Shown piece after piece: positions 14,873-22,923 of a DNA stretch of 23,531 nt (the stretch's first letter is position 1; the number at the start of each line of letters is the position of its first letter). The DNA lies in contig URCA01000047.1 in NCBI GenBank assembly GCA_900546265.1, positions 1 to 23,531 of the forward strand, in the 5' to 3' direction. The DNA comes from an uncultured Oscillospiraceae bacterium (GTDB taxonomy: Bacteria; Bacillota; Clostridia; Oscillospirales; Acutalibacteraceae). Under the pieces are notes generated by a model. It saw only the letters and a list, made by a program, of their open reading frames with translations, was not told the DNA's origin and ran no database searches. The position numbers and the translations under genes were made by a program.

Positions 14873-14912
14873 GTTTGAGAACCCCCTATTTCTTGATAGC
14901 GGAAAGCCGGCC

Positions 14913-14938
14913 CATCCGCCCGTTTATCTGGACGGATG
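14913..14938 (-). promoter_or_regulatory. Hairpin in the Asp23 leader
   Basis: On the minus strand CATCCGTCC / GGGCGGATG (14930-14938 and 14913-14921) pair over 9 bp with one G:U and an 8-base loop, within the short leader between the promoter and the Asp23 start. No T-run follows, so it is not a terminator. It may influence mRNA stability or translation. Confidence 0.5.
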
Positions 14939-14958
14939 CAAACCTTCGCTTTCCTGTT

Positions 14959-14986
14959 ATTATACCACAAACCAAGAAAGGGGCAA
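14959..14986 (-). promoter_or_regulatory. Sigma-A promoter of the Asp23 gene
   Basis: On the minus strand TTGCCC (14981-14986), a 16-base spacer and a consensus TATAAT (14959-14964), preceded by TGG (extended -10), form a good promoter. It begins only about 8 bases after the spoIIIAH stop. No terminator separates it from the sporulation operon. Confidence 0.8.
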
Positions 14987-14993
14987 CTGTTTT

Positions 14994-15545
14994 TTATGAA
15001 TTTACGTTGGATATCTTAATATTTTGTGCGACAATCTTCGACTGGGCGGTGACAATCTCGGTGATTTGAATCGTCTGCTGGGGCTGAAGACTGTCCGCTT
15101 TGACCACGACATTGCAGTTTTCTCCCTCAATGTACACCACGCAGTCGGCAAAGCCCTTGGCTTTGATAAGGCTTTCGATTTTGCTTTCCTGCTCGATGGC
15201 GGCAGCCACCGCCTCGGTTTTTTCCAGCGCTTGCTTTTTGATGGCATCGGTGGCTTTGACGTCATTCATCATTTCTTTGATAAGCTCCAGCGACTGAGCC
15301 CGGGCGTCCTCCCGGTTTTTGCGAGCCTGAGAGAAATAGTCGGCCTTGTCCCCAGGCTCGGAGGACTGGGCGGAGCCGCCCACGTACTGTGCGTCTCCCA
15401 TGTTCTTGGACGTGTCGGACACGCTGGCCCCCGTATCGATAACGGGCGACTGGTTGGAAAAGTAGTAATTCAAATATACGGCCACGCCCAGCGCCACGAT
15501 TAAAGTCGCCAAAAGCACCTGTTTTTTCCCAAAGATGTTGCTCAC
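14994..15545 (-). CDS. spoIIIAH: Stage III sporulation protein AH
   Basis: The mother-cell membrane protein whose extracellular YscJ/FliF-like domain meets SpoIIQ across the intermembrane space during engulfment. It has 183 residues: a single N-terminal membrane span (about 10-29), a disordered linker (30-70), a charged helical region (70-128) and the ring-building domain (about 128-183) with CVVYIEGENCNVVVKADSL. The start is a GTG at 15545 with AAAGGA about 10 bases upstream. C135 and C144 lie ten residues apart in the domain outside the membrane. It is the last gene of the spoIIIA operon, with no terminator visible before the Asp23 promoter. Confidence 0.95.
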   Translation of the reverse strand: MSNIFGKKQVLLATLIVALGVAVYLNYYFSNQSPVIDTGASVSDTSKNMGDAQYVGGSAQSSEPGDKADYFSQARKNREDARAQSLELIKEMMNDVKATDAIKKQALEKTEAVAAAIEQESKIESLIKAKGFADCVVYIEGENCNVVVKADSLQPQQTIQITEIVTAQSKIVAQNIKISNVNS

Positions 15546-15573
15546 TGTTCCCCATTCCTTTCCTGCTGACAGT

Positions 15574-16143
15574 TTAATTGGATTTGGTAACGCATACCCG
15601 TTTGGAGGAAATATTCAGCGCCGTGGTGATGGCGTCGACGATACGCTGGGATACCGCCGCGTTATCGCCGCCCTGGCAGACCACCACAACGCCCTTGACC
15701 GTGGGCTGAATCTCGGTGACCAGCAATCCCTGCCGCCCCTGATCGGTATCCACCACAATGATGGACTTTTCAGAGTCGTCCTTCTGCGAAACCTTATTGG
15801 AATCGCCGTTGGTGTCTTCCACCCGGTTGGTATTGATCTTGTCCTGGGTGGCATACACATACTCCACACCGTTTTCCAGGGTGACCATCACCTGGCAGGC
15901 TCCCGCGCCTTCGATGCTGCCCACCAAGGCGGCCAGCTTGGCCTCCGTCTTAGCGACGAACTCCTCGGCCGAGGCCTTGGCGGCGGCCACCTGCTTGTCA
16001 GATTTTGGTGTCCAAAAATTGGACGCCAAAATCAGCCCCATTCCCACCAGGCCAACCGCCACAATGATTTTGGTGCCTTTTCCCCCTTTCAGAAACGCCG
16101 AAAGGCGCGTAAGCGTCCCGCTGCCGTTTTCTTTTTCTTCCAT
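15574..16143 (-). CDS. spoIIIAG: Stage III sporulation protein AG
   Basis: A 189-residue ring-forming component of the SpoIIIA-SpoIIQ channel. It has a short cytosolic N-terminus, one membrane span (about 25-41) and a soluble domain outside the membrane. That domain contains the family segments KLAALVGSIEGAGACQVMVTLENGVEYVYA and EIQPTVKGVVVVCQGGDNAAVSQRIVDAI, the ring-building fold shared with type III secretion ring proteins. A polar insertion at about 112-135 lies between them, as in other family members. A purine-rich GGAAGAG stretch precedes the ATG. It follows spoIIIAF by 21 bases and precedes spoIIIAH by 28. Confidence 0.95.
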   Translation of the reverse strand: MEEKENGSGTLTRLSAFLKGGKGTKIIVAVGLVGMGLILASNFWTPKSDKQVAAAKASAEEFVAKTEAKLAALVGSIEGAGACQVMVTLENGVEYVYATQDKINTNRVEDTNGDSNKVSQKDDSEKSIIVVDTDQGRQGLLVTEIQPTVKGVVVVCQGGDNAAVSQRIVDAITTALNISSKRVCVTKSN

Positions 16144-16164
16144 GGAACTCTTCCATCCTTTCCG

Positions 16165-16638
16165 TCAATCCGCCGACTGGACGATGACTTCCACCTCCAG
16201 CCGCTTTTCCATTACCTGTTTGGCGACCATGGCGTCTCGGATGTTTTGTTTGTCCATGTAAAGGACGATTTGTGTAATACATATGCCGCCATCCGCCGAA
16301 GTATCCATCTTTGCCACGACTTTTTCCGCCTGGGTGTTATAATTTTTCAAAGTATCGTTGGTGACCCGCAGCAGCGCGGCGTTAATTTGCCGTTCCACCT
16401 GCCCGTTGACCCGTTCCTGTAGCACATCCGACCGCACATCCTCCGGCAGGGCGTCGATATCCAGCTGGGTCATGGATTTCAGATTCATCAGGGGAGCGAT
16501 CATACAGCAAAGGAAAAAGGCCGCGATAATCAGCTTGAACAGCCGCCCCATGCCTCCCTTGGGGGCCAGCATATGCAGCAGGGAGCAGCCGACCGCCGCC
16601 GCGCACAGCGCAATGGCCCATGCCTTAATCCCGTCCAT
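16165..16638 (-). CDS. spoIIIAF: Stage III sporulation protein AF
   Basis: A 157-residue protein with two N-terminal membrane segments (about 4-24 and 34-52) and a soluble C-terminal domain containing the typical late segment VAKMDTSADGGICITQIVLYMD. It belongs to the mother-cell SpoIIIA complex; the C-terminal domain of B. subtilis SpoIIIAF also has a ring-building-like fold. The ATG is preceded by the strong GGAGGGAGG at about 6 bases. It sits between spoIIIAE (34-base gap) and spoIIIAG. Confidence 0.94.
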   Translation of the reverse strand: MDGIKAWAIALCAAAVGCSLLHMLAPKGGMGRLFKLIIAAFFLCCMIAPLMNLKSMTQLDIDALPEDVRSDVLQERVNGQVERQINAALLRVTNDTLKNYNTQAEKVVAKMDTSADGGICITQIVLYMDKQNIRDAMVAKQVMEKRLEVEVIVQSAD

Positions 16639-16672
16639 GTCTGCCCTCCCTCCGTATCGTCAGCACGATTGT

Positions 16673-17833
16673 TCAACCTCCCCGTCCCGCCAGGGTCATA
16701 ATACTGGTGGCGATAATCATAAACAGCGAGCAGGACGCCAGAAGGCCGATCAGGGTATTGGTCACCGACCGCACCGCCGTCAGCAGGCCGCTCATGGTTT
16801 TCAGCTCCAGCATGTCCGCCGCCATGACGCACAGGCTCAGGCAGAAAGACCAGGCCGCGCATTCCAGCATGGGCGGCAGGACGATGAGCACGGTGGCCAG
16901 AATGCCGAAGCCGCCCAGGGTCGACTTGAGAAGGCCCAGACAACCCTTCACCGTGTTAAAGGCTTCGCTGAGGGCGCCTCCCACCACCGGGACGAAGCTG
17001 GACAGGGAAAACTTAATGGCCCGCCCTCCTAGCGTGTCGGCCGCCGCCCCCACCAGACTCTGCAGGGACAAGAGCCCGACAAACAGGGTGGACGATATGC
17101 TCAGCAGCCAAACGGCGGTTTTATTGATGAAGCCGGCCACGGCGTCCAGCTTCATGCCGCTGGTGACCGATCCGGTCATGCCGAGCGCCAAGGAAATAGT
17201 CATCAAGGGCAGGATGATGCTAGTGGCCAGCCACGAAAACAGCTCCGCCACAAACAGCACAATGGTTTGGTAGGAGGCGGCGGCGGCAACTTGTCCGCCC
17301 GTCAGCAGGACGCCGGCATAAACCGGTACAAAGCTGACCATAAACACCGAGGTGCTTTCCGCCGCTTCGCAGACCGACCGGATACAGCCGGAAACCGGAA
17401 TCAGCGCCGCCGCGCAGGCGGCGAGAGTACAGATGGTTTGAAACACATCGGAAATTGCCGGCTCCCGCACCGCCTGCTTCATGCCGTCCATCAGGGCGCA
17501 CAGCAGGATAATGCCCAGCAGGATCCCCGCCGATCGCAGCGGTCCGCCTGCCTGGTCAGCCAAAAGACCGAGCAGGCCGCTTAAGGAGGCTTGAGGCGTC
17601 AGGCCGGACAGGCTGTCCTTGTCTAGTCCGGTAATCCCCAGATTGTCCAGCAGCAGCCGCGTCTCCTCCGGCAGCTTATCCCAAATTTCCTGCGCGCCGC
17701 TGGCCTCCAGCTGTTCCTGATACAGCTCATCGGCACTGGGCTCTTCTGCTTCCGCCGCCGCAGGAATCGTCGCGGCCAGCAGCATCGTCAGCAGCACAAA
17801 CACCAGGAGAAAAATCCAGCGCGTCTTTTTCAT
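16673..17833 (-). CDS. spoIIIAE: Stage III sporulation protein AE
   Basis: The large polytopic membrane protein of the SpoIIIA complex, 386 residues. An N-terminal signal sequence (KKTRWIFLLVFVLLTMLLAATIPAAAEA) is followed by an acidic region outside the membrane (30-90). Many hydrophobic segments then run to the end, separated by family motifs such as FVPVYAGVLLTGG and LSSFVPVVGGALSEAFNTVKGC. It probably forms part of the membrane platform of the channel. The ATG has GGGGAGG 7 bases upstream and overlaps the spoIIIAD stop in an ATGA junction. Confidence 0.96.
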   Translation of the reverse strand: MKKTRWIFLLVFVLLTMLLAATIPAAAEAEEPSADELYQEQLEASGAQEIWDKLPEETRLLLDNLGITGLDKDSLSGLTPQASLSGLLGLLADQAGGPLRSAGILLGIILLCALMDGMKQAVREPAISDVFQTICTLAACAAALIPVSGCIRSVCEAAESTSVFMVSFVPVYAGVLLTGGQVAAAASYQTIVLFVAELFSWLATSIILPLMTISLALGMTGSVTSGMKLDAVAGFINKTAVWLLSISSTLFVGLLSLQSLVGAAADTLGGRAIKFSLSSFVPVVGGALSEAFNTVKGCLGLLKSTLGGFGILATVLIVLPPMLECAAWSFCLSLCVMAADMLELKTMSGLLTAVRSVTNTLIGLLASCSLFMIIATSIMTLAGRGG

Positions 17834-18231
17834 GAAATCGCCTCCCCATTAATCAGGGAAGCGGCCAGCTGGGCGATTTTCTCAAACAACGGCAGGGCCA
17901 GCATCAGCAGCATCAGCTTGCCCGCCAGCTCCGCCTTGGATGCCAGCGCGGATTCTCCCGCATCCTTACAGGCGTCGGCAGCCAGCTGGGTGAGCAGGCA
18001 GATACCAAGCGCCTTGAACAGGATCGCCCCATATTCCTCCGGAAGGGCCGCCGTGCTCAGCAATTCCCGCAGGGTTCCGATGACGGGTAAGGCCTTGGAC
18101 AGCACCAGGGCCAGGATGCCGATACCTGCCGCCAGACTGACGGCCATGGCCTGCTCAGGCCGCTGCTGGCGCAGCATGACGGCCAGGAAAGCCGCCACCA
18201 CCACCACGCCCGCAATCATCACGATATCCAT
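17830..18231 (-). CDS. spoIIIAD: Stage III sporulation protein AD
   Basis: A 133-residue polytopic membrane protein with hydrophobic segments at about 2-20, 28-45, 68-82 and 100-125, and the family stretch ILFKALGICLLTQLAADACKDAGESALASK. The true start is the ATG at 18231 (MDIVMIAGV), 4 bases after the spoIIIAC stop. No clear ribosome binding site is visible, so it is probably translated by coupling to spoIIIAC. The longer in-frame start at 18291 lies within spoIIIAC. Its stop overlaps the spoIIIAE start. Confidence 0.95.
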   Translation of the reverse strand: MDIVMIAGVVVVAAFLAVMLRQQRPEQAMAVSLAAGIGILALVLSKALPVIGTLRELLSTAALPEEYGAILFKALGICLLTQLAADACKDAGESALASKAELAGKLMLLMLALPLFEKIAQLAASLINGEAIS

Positions 18232-18235
18232 GGCG

Positions 18236-18430
18236 TCACAACCCGAAGACCGATTTGACCGTGCTGAACAAATCACCGATTTCCGTGACAATAATGGTCA
18301 GCACCACAATCAGGCCGGCCAGGGTGGTCAGCATCGCCTGCTCCTCCCGACCGGAACGCACCAACAGCTGGTTGAGCACCGCCACGATAATCCCGACCGC
18401 CGCAATTTTGAAAATCAAATCCACGTCCAT
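18236..18430 (-). CDS. spoIIIAC: Stage III sporulation protein AC
   Basis: A 64-residue protein with two membrane hairpin segments (about 5-25 and 33-50) joined by a charged turn, RSGREEQ. Its size and sequence (FKIAAVGIIVAVLNQLL) match SpoIIIAC, a small integral component of the SpoIIIA complex. AAAGG lies about 12 bases before the ATG. It falls between spoIIIAB (42-base gap) and spoIIIAD (4-base gap). Confidence 0.95.
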   Translation of the reverse strand: MDVDLIFKIAAVGIIVAVLNQLLVRSGREEQAMLTTLAGLIVVLTIIVTEIGDLFSTVKSVFGL

Positions 18431-18472
18431 CCAATTTCCCAGCCTTTCTTATCCGTGCAAGCCTTATCCGCG

Positions 18473-18988
18473 TTACAGCAACAAAAGCGCCAGTCCGATG
18501 CCGCCGGTTACCCCCAGGGTTACGTACAGCCGGCTTTTGGTGGCCGCGTCCCGCCTGGCTTCCTCCAGCCGCTCTCCCAGCTGCTCCGCGTACAGCCGGC
18601 AATTTGTCAGTTGCCCCTCCACGTCGGTGCGGCCCAAGCCGTCGCCGAAATGAACCAGCAATTCCCGATCGGCCGCCGTCAGGCCACTGGCTTCCCCCTG
18701 CTCCTTGACGCCCTGACGCCAGGCAGTATGAAAATCCCCGTCGATTTGCAGATCCGCTGCCGCCGCTTTCAGAAAGGGCAGACTCTGGAATTCCGGGGAG
18801 GAGGCGGCGGCGGCCAGCAATTCGCCCACCGGGGCAGCTGTATACCGGATTTGAGAGCCCAGCTGGATCAGCAGCCGCTGGATTTTTTCAAGAGCAGCCG
18901 CCCGGCGACTCAGACCGGCCGCCGCCGAAAAGCCCAGAAACGCCCCCGCCGCCACCAAGAGCAGCAGACCGATGACTTTGATAATCAT
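18473..18988 (-). CDS. spoIIIAB: Stage III sporulation protein AB
   Basis: A 171-residue protein with one membrane span at each end (about 3-25 and 155-171) and a helical soluble centre. It resembles GspF-type platform proteins, matching the type II/III secretion-like architecture of the complex. Family features include LEKIQRLLIQLGSQIRYTAAPV and LLVHFGDGLGRTDVEGQ. The ATG at 18988 has GGGGGAG 4-5 bases upstream. This start lies 101 bases inside the spoIIIAA reading frame, a longer overlap than expected. A still longer in-frame opening to 19432 is antiphase to spoIIIAA and rejected. Confidence 0.94.
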   Translation of the reverse strand: MIIKVIGLLLLVAAGAFLGFSAAAGLSRRAAALEKIQRLLIQLGSQIRYTAAPVGELLAAAASSPEFQSLPFLKAAAADLQIDGDFHTAWRQGVKEQGEASGLTAADRELLVHFGDGLGRTDVEGQLTNCRLYAEQLGERLEEARRDAATKSRLYVTLGVTGGIGLALLLL

Positions 18989-19904
18989 ACAGCTCCCCCG
19001 TTTCGTAAATCCGCCGCCAGACACCGGGTGATTTGCGGCCGTCCAAAGCCACCACACAGTCGAACGCGCCGCTGTCCAGGGCCATACGGACGCAGGGGCG
19101 GCGCAGCAAAGAGGGGATATCCCGGCAATGGGCGGAAGCAACCGCCGCCACACCGGCATTGAGTCCCGCCAGCACGGCTTGCACCTCCTCGGCCGATCCC
19201 AATTCATCGAACAAAATGACGTCCGGAGCCAGGCAGCGCACCGCCTGCTGAATACCGGCGCCTTTGGGGCAGTGCAGCAGCACATCGCACTCGGACAGGC
19301 CCCCCTCTCCCGAGAGTTCTCCCCGCTCGTCCACCACCACCGTCCGGTAACGCCGTCCCATCCGGCCGCCGGCCAACTGTCTGGCCAAATCCCGCAGCAG
19401 ACTGGTTTTGCCGCTGGAGGGCTCCCCCGCAATTAGGGCACTGCGCAGGCCGGAAGGACCGATCAGCTCCGCCGCCAGGGCGGAGGCACAGCCGTCGTGC
19501 CGCCGGGCGATGCGGATGCATATCGACGTGATATGGCGCATGGTGACAATCGCGCCGTTTTCGGTGACGACGCTGCCCGCTATCCCCGCCCGGCAGCCGC
19601 TGCGGGTGCTGACATAGCCGTCCTTGATTTCCTGTTGATGGGTATGTACCGAATATTCACAAAGCCGCTGAAAACAGTCCTCGAGTTGAAGCGGATCGCA
19701 GGTCAGCAGGCTGCCGGAGGATAATTCGGTAACTTGTCCGCTTTTTGTCACCAGCAATTCGCCGGCAGGGGTAGACAATACCACCGGAGCCCCCGCGCGC
19801 AGCCGGATCTCCTGTGTCGCGGTCTGAATCCTGGCCGGCACTCCGATGATCACATCGCGAATTGACGGCGGCAGATACGCCGCCCCACTCAAAAAATCTC
19901 CCAT
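18888..19904 (-). CDS. spoIIIAA: Stage III sporulation protein AA (secretion-type ATPase)
   Basis: A cytosolic ATPase related to type II/IV secretion ATPases that probably powers or assembles the SpoIIIA channel in the mother cell; 338 residues. The N-terminal domain contains QEIRLRAGAPVVL, and EYSVHTHQQEIKDGYVSTRSGCRAGIAGS is the family block. Walker A is GEPSSGKT (160-167), the catalytic-glutamate region is VVDERGE (190-196) and Walker B is VILFDELG (229-236). The ATG at 19904 is preferred over a GTG at 19916 because GTGAGG lies 6 bases before it. The last ~33 residues are glycine- and serine-rich, read across the start of spoIIIAB, and are probably a nonconserved tail. It is first in the operon; a sigma-E promoter is expected but not convincingly seen. 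Confidence 0.95.
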   Translation of the reverse strand: MGDFLSGAAYLPPSIRDVIIGVPARIQTATQEIRLRAGAPVVLSTPAGELLVTKSGQVTELSSGSLLTCDPLQLEDCFQRLCEYSVHTHQQEIKDGYVSTRSGCRAGIAGSVVTENGAIVTMRHITSICIRIARRHDGCASALAAELIGPSGLRSALIAGEPSSGKTSLLRDLARQLAGGRMGRRYRTVVVDERGELSGEGGLSECDVLLHCPKGAGIQQAVRCLAPDVILFDELGSAEEVQAVLAGLNAGVAAVASAHCRDIPSLLRRPCVRMALDSGAFDCVVALDGRKSPGVWRRIYETGELYDYQSHRSAALGGGGGVSGLFGGGRSESPGGCS

Positions 19905-19954
19905 GCCTGTCCTCACCTCGTCCCATACTTATGTGCCTGTCCCGCCGGTTAGAA

Positions 19955-19997
19955 CAAAAAAATAGGACGGGCTCTCTTTTGAAAAGAGAACCCGTCC
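19955..19997 (-). terminator. Strong terminator after ligA
   Basis: On the minus strand GGACGGG / CCCGTCC (19991-19997 and 19965-19971) continues inward through TCTCTTTT / AAAAGAGA, giving a stem of about 13-15 bp with a tight loop and one G:U. TATTTTTTTG follows. It lies 15 bases after the ligA stop and isolates ligA from spoIIIAA. Confidence 0.92.
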
Positions 19998-20011
19998 GGT
20001 TGGTATGAGCT

Positions 20012-22006
20012 TCAGTTGTCAGGCTCGGCCTCCAGCATCTGCATAAATGCCTCTTCATCGATAATGCGCACACCCAGCTGCTGGGCTTTGGTCAGCTTAC
20101 TGCCGGCGTCCTCTCCGGCGAGGACGATGCTGGTTTTCTTCGAGACGCTGCCGGCGGTTTTGCCGCCGTGCTGCTCGATGAGGGCGGCCGCCTCCTCCCG
20201 TTTCAAAGTTGGGAGGGTGCCGGTGAGCACAAAGGTCATCCCGGCGAAGCGGACATCCGCCCGCTCGGCTTTGCAGGTCATATTGACCCCCGCCAGCCGC
20301 AGCTGTTCAATAAAATGCCGGGACTGGGGGAGGGAGAAAAAGTGCACGGCGCTTTCCGCCATAATGCCGCCGAAGCCATCGATGGCGGCGATGTCTTCGG
20401 CGCTGGCGCTCAGGATGGCCTCCATGGTGCCGAACCGTTCCGCCAGCAGTTTGGCCGCTTTCTGGCCGATGTGGCGGATCCCCAGGGAAAAGATCACCCG
20501 GAACAAATCGCATTCCTTGGATTTTTCAATGGCCGCCAGCAAATTGTCGGCCGATTTCTCCCCCATTCGCTCCAGCGCTTTCACGGCTTCCCGATCGAGG
20601 CTGTACAGTTCGTAGGCATAGCTGACCAACCCGTTGTTCACCAGCTGCTCGAGCACCGCGGGGCCGAGGCCCTCGATATCCATGGCGTCCCGCGAGGCAA
20701 AATGGATGAGATTGCGCAGCTTCTGCGCCGGGCATTCCGGATTGGTGCAGCGCAGCGCCGCCTCATCCTCTTCCCGGGCGACCTGCGCGCCGCAGGAGGG
20801 GCAGACATGCGGCATCTGGTAGACGGGAGCGCCCTCCTGGTGAGACACCACCCGCACCACCTCGGGGATGATATCTCCGGCCTTGCGCAACACCACCCGA
20901 TCGCCGACGGCCAGCTGCTTTTCGTGAATGAAATCTTCATTATGCAGGGTGGCGCGGCTGACGGTGGTACCGGCCAGGGTGACCGGCTCGAACAGACCGG
21001 TAGGCGTCAGCACACCGGTGCGCCCGACGTTTATCTCCACATCCAGCAGGGTGGTTTCCTTTTCCTCCGGCGGGTATTTATAGGCCACGGCCCATTTGGG
21101 GAATTTTGAGGTGCTGCCCAGCTGCTCCCGCTGTGAAAAGTCATCCACCTTGACAACTGCGCCGTCGATGTCGAAGGGCAACGTGCCGCGCACCGTGCCA
21201 ATCCGCTCCACCTCGGCAATCACATCGTCGATAGAGGCCGTGCAGGTATAGAACGGAATGATATGAAAGCCCAGTTCCTTCATGCATTCCAGAGAACTGG
21301 CGTGGGAGGCGACGGTCTCCCCCTCGATCAGCTGCAGGTTAAACACGAAAATATCCAGGTTGCGGCCGCGGGTCACCTTGGGATCCTTCTGCCGCAGGGA
21401 ACCCGCCGCCGCGTTGCGGGGGTTTTTGAAAGGCTTTTCCCCGTTCAGCTCCTGCCCTTCGACCAGAGCGGCGAAGCTCTGGCGGGGCATATACACCTCT
21501 CCGCGCACGATGATGCGGGGCAGGGGCCGTTTCAGCTTTTTCGGAATGGAACGGATGGTGCGCAGGTTGGCGGACACATCCTCCCCCACCTGCCCGTCCC
21601 CCCGGGTGGCGCCCCGCAGGAACTGGCCGTCCCGGTATTCCAGCGCGATGGACAGGCCGTCGATTTTCGGCTCCACCACATACACCGGCTCCGGGATGGT
21701 TTCCCTTACCCGGGCATCAAATTCACGGAGTTCTTCCAAAGAAAAGACATCCTGCAGGCTGGCCAGCGGCACCTCGTGGGCAACCGGGGTGAACAGATTG
21801 GACAGTTCTCCGTGTATCCGCTGGGTGTAAGAATCGGCAGTAATTAATTGAGGATATTCCGCTTCAAGCTCACGCAGCTCCCGGGTCAGTACATCGAATT
21901 CGTCGTCTTCAATTTCCGGCGCGTCTTCATCGTAATATCGTTTACTGTGATACTCAATACGTTCCCTGAGCGCCTCTACCCGCTGCTGTGCCGCTTCAAA
22001 ATCCAT
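20012..22006 (-). CDS. ligA: NAD+-dependent DNA ligase
   Basis: Seals nicks during replication and repair using NAD+; 664 residues, standard length. The domains run in order: the N-terminal Ia region (YYDEDAPEIEDDEFD), the adenylation domain with the catalytic lysine K114 in EPKIDGLS, the OB fold, a four-cysteine zinc finger (CPSC and CTNPEC, about 399-421), helix-hairpin-helix repeats (including IEGLGPAVLEQLVNNGLV and IDGFGGIMAESAVHFF), and a C-terminal BRCT domain (from about 587, FAGMTFVLTGTLPTLKREEA). AGGGAGG lies 8 bases before the ATG. It follows yunB by 58 bases, with a possible promoter between them, and ends at a strong terminator. Confidence 0.98.
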   Translation of the reverse strand: MDFEAAQQRVEALRERIEYHSKRYYDEDAPEIEDDEFDVLTRELRELEAEYPQLITADSYTQRIHGELSNLFTPVAHEVPLASLQDVFSLEELREFDARVRETIPEPVYVVEPKIDGLSIALEYRDGQFLRGATRGDGQVGEDVSANLRTIRSIPKKLKRPLPRIIVRGEVYMPRQSFAALVEGQELNGEKPFKNPRNAAAGSLRQKDPKVTRGRNLDIFVFNLQLIEGETVASHASSLECMKELGFHIIPFYTCTASIDDVIAEVERIGTVRGTLPFDIDGAVVKVDDFSQREQLGSTSKFPKWAVAYKYPPEEKETTLLDVEINVGRTGVLTPTGLFEPVTLAGTTVSRATLHNEDFIHEKQLAVGDRVVLRKAGDIIPEVVRVVSHQEGAPVYQMPHVCPSCGAQVAREEDEAALRCTNPECPAQKLRNLIHFASRDAMDIEGLGPAVLEQLVNNGLVSYAYELYSLDREAVKALERMGEKSADNLLAAIEKSKECDLFRVIFSLGIRHIGQKAAKLLAERFGTMEAILSASAEDIAAIDGFGGIMAESAVHFFSLPQSRHFIEQLRLAGVNMTCKAERADVRFAGMTFVLTGTLPTLKREEAAALIEQHGGKTAGSVSKKTSIVLAGEDAGSKLTKAQQLGVRIIDEEAFMQMLEAEPDN

Positions 22007-22038
22007 GACTGGATCCTCCCTTTGGTTTCATGTCCTTT

Positions 22039-22044
22039 AGTATA
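22039..22044 (-). promoter_or_regulatory. Possible extended -10 element for ligA
   Basis: On the minus strand TGG-TATACT gives an extended -10 with a near-consensus hexamer. No good -35 is found at 16-18 bases. It lies in the 58-base gap between yunB and ligA, about 33 bases before the ligA ATG. A housekeeping ligase would need transcription independent of the sporulation gene upstream. Confidence 0.45.
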
Positions 22045-22064
22045 CCAAAACTTCCAGGGAATTT

Positions 22065-22799
22065 CTACTTGGAATCACTGCCGTAGGCGAATATTTTTCC
22101 AAGCAGCTCGGCTTGACTGCCGTCGACCTCGGTGTAGGAATCCGGCACCTTGCCCACCAGCACGGTTTCCGCCACCACAAAGTCGGTTTCCACCTTGATG
22201 TAGTTGGTATAGCCGGGGATGGTGGTCACAATCTGCGATTCGATATGCAGTGTGATCTGGTGGGAGGTCTGGTTGATCCCCGCGCTGCTGAAGGCGCTGT
22301 TCATGGTAGTGAGGGCGTTGCCGGACATGGTCACCCGCAGAGGAATGCGCGGGCCGCGATCGTTGAACATTTCCCCTCCCAGAATACTGCCCAGGGGAAT
22401 CCGCATCTCTAGATGCGCGTACTCCTTCAATCGCTCCAGCACCACGGTGGTAATTTCCGCTTTCAGACGGTTGATTTTGCTGATATCCGCCTCCACCGAT
22501 ACGATATCGCCCACTTCGTTTCGAGCCACCGTCACCAAATCCTCATAACGGATCTGTTCATCGGTCAGCACCTGGGTCACCGCCTCGTTTATCGCCTTGG
22601 TGGAAGTGAATTTCGCCTGATTTTCTCCGAAAGATTTGACCAGCGGATGGATCTGATGGTCAAGAAAAATGATGAGCAGAATCAGAGCGATCAGAAAAGC
22701 CAGCAAGCGCCAGACCGCCAGGTTCTTTCCAGCGCCCGTCGGCCATCGGCGCGCCCGCCAGCCCCGGTGGGATTTCAGACTTTTTCGCACAGCCAGCAT
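22065..22799 (-). CDS. yunB: Sporulation protein YunB
   Basis: A 244-residue membrane-anchored protein of the YunB family, needed for normal sporulation in B. subtilis; its molecular role is unknown. A basic N-terminus is followed by one hydrophobic segment (about 27-46) and a large domain outside the membrane. That domain contains the family stretches INEAVTQVLTDEQIRYEDLV, MRIPLGSILGGEMFNDRGPRI and SAGINQTSHQITLHI, ending with ETVLVGKVPDSYTEVDG. AAGGGGG lies 8 bases before the ATG. No sigma-A or sigma-E promoter could be identified in the roughly 120 bases between it and the lipoprotein terminator. Confidence 0.93.
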   Translation of the reverse strand: MLAVRKSLKSHRGWRARRWPTGAGKNLAVWRLLAFLIALILLIIFLDHQIHPLVKSFGENQAKFTSTKAINEAVTQVLTDEQIRYEDLVTVARNEVGDIVSVEADISKINRLKAEITTVVLERLKEYAHLEMRIPLGSILGGEMFNDRGPRIPLRVTMSGNALTTMNSAFSSAGINQTSHQITLHIESQIVTTIPGYTNYIKVETDFVVAETVLVGKVPDSYTEVDGSQAELLGKIFAYGSDSK

Positions 22800-22923
22800 C
22801 CGCCTTACCCCCTTGTGCTGTTGTTTAACCCATCTTACGCAAGGGGCCGGGCAGGGGTTCGCGGATTTTTGAAAAGGAGCCGCTTTTCTTGAATTTTGGG
22901 GATGATTCCGTTCGTATTACAGA

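Noticed and set aside
15535..16422. 295-residue plus-strand open frame
   Set aside because: It is antisense across spoIIIAG and spoIIIAF, both well supported on the minus strand.
18473..19432. 319-residue minus-strand frame extending spoIIIAB upstream
   Set aside because: The extra part is out of phase with spoIIIAA, which has clear ATPase motifs; the SpoIIIAB N-terminus and ribosome binding site fix the start at 18988.
19926..19933. CATAAGTA upstream of spoIIIAA as a sigma-E -10 box
   Set aside because: It matches only half of the expected CATACAnT pattern, and no sigma-E -35 is found at suitable spacing.
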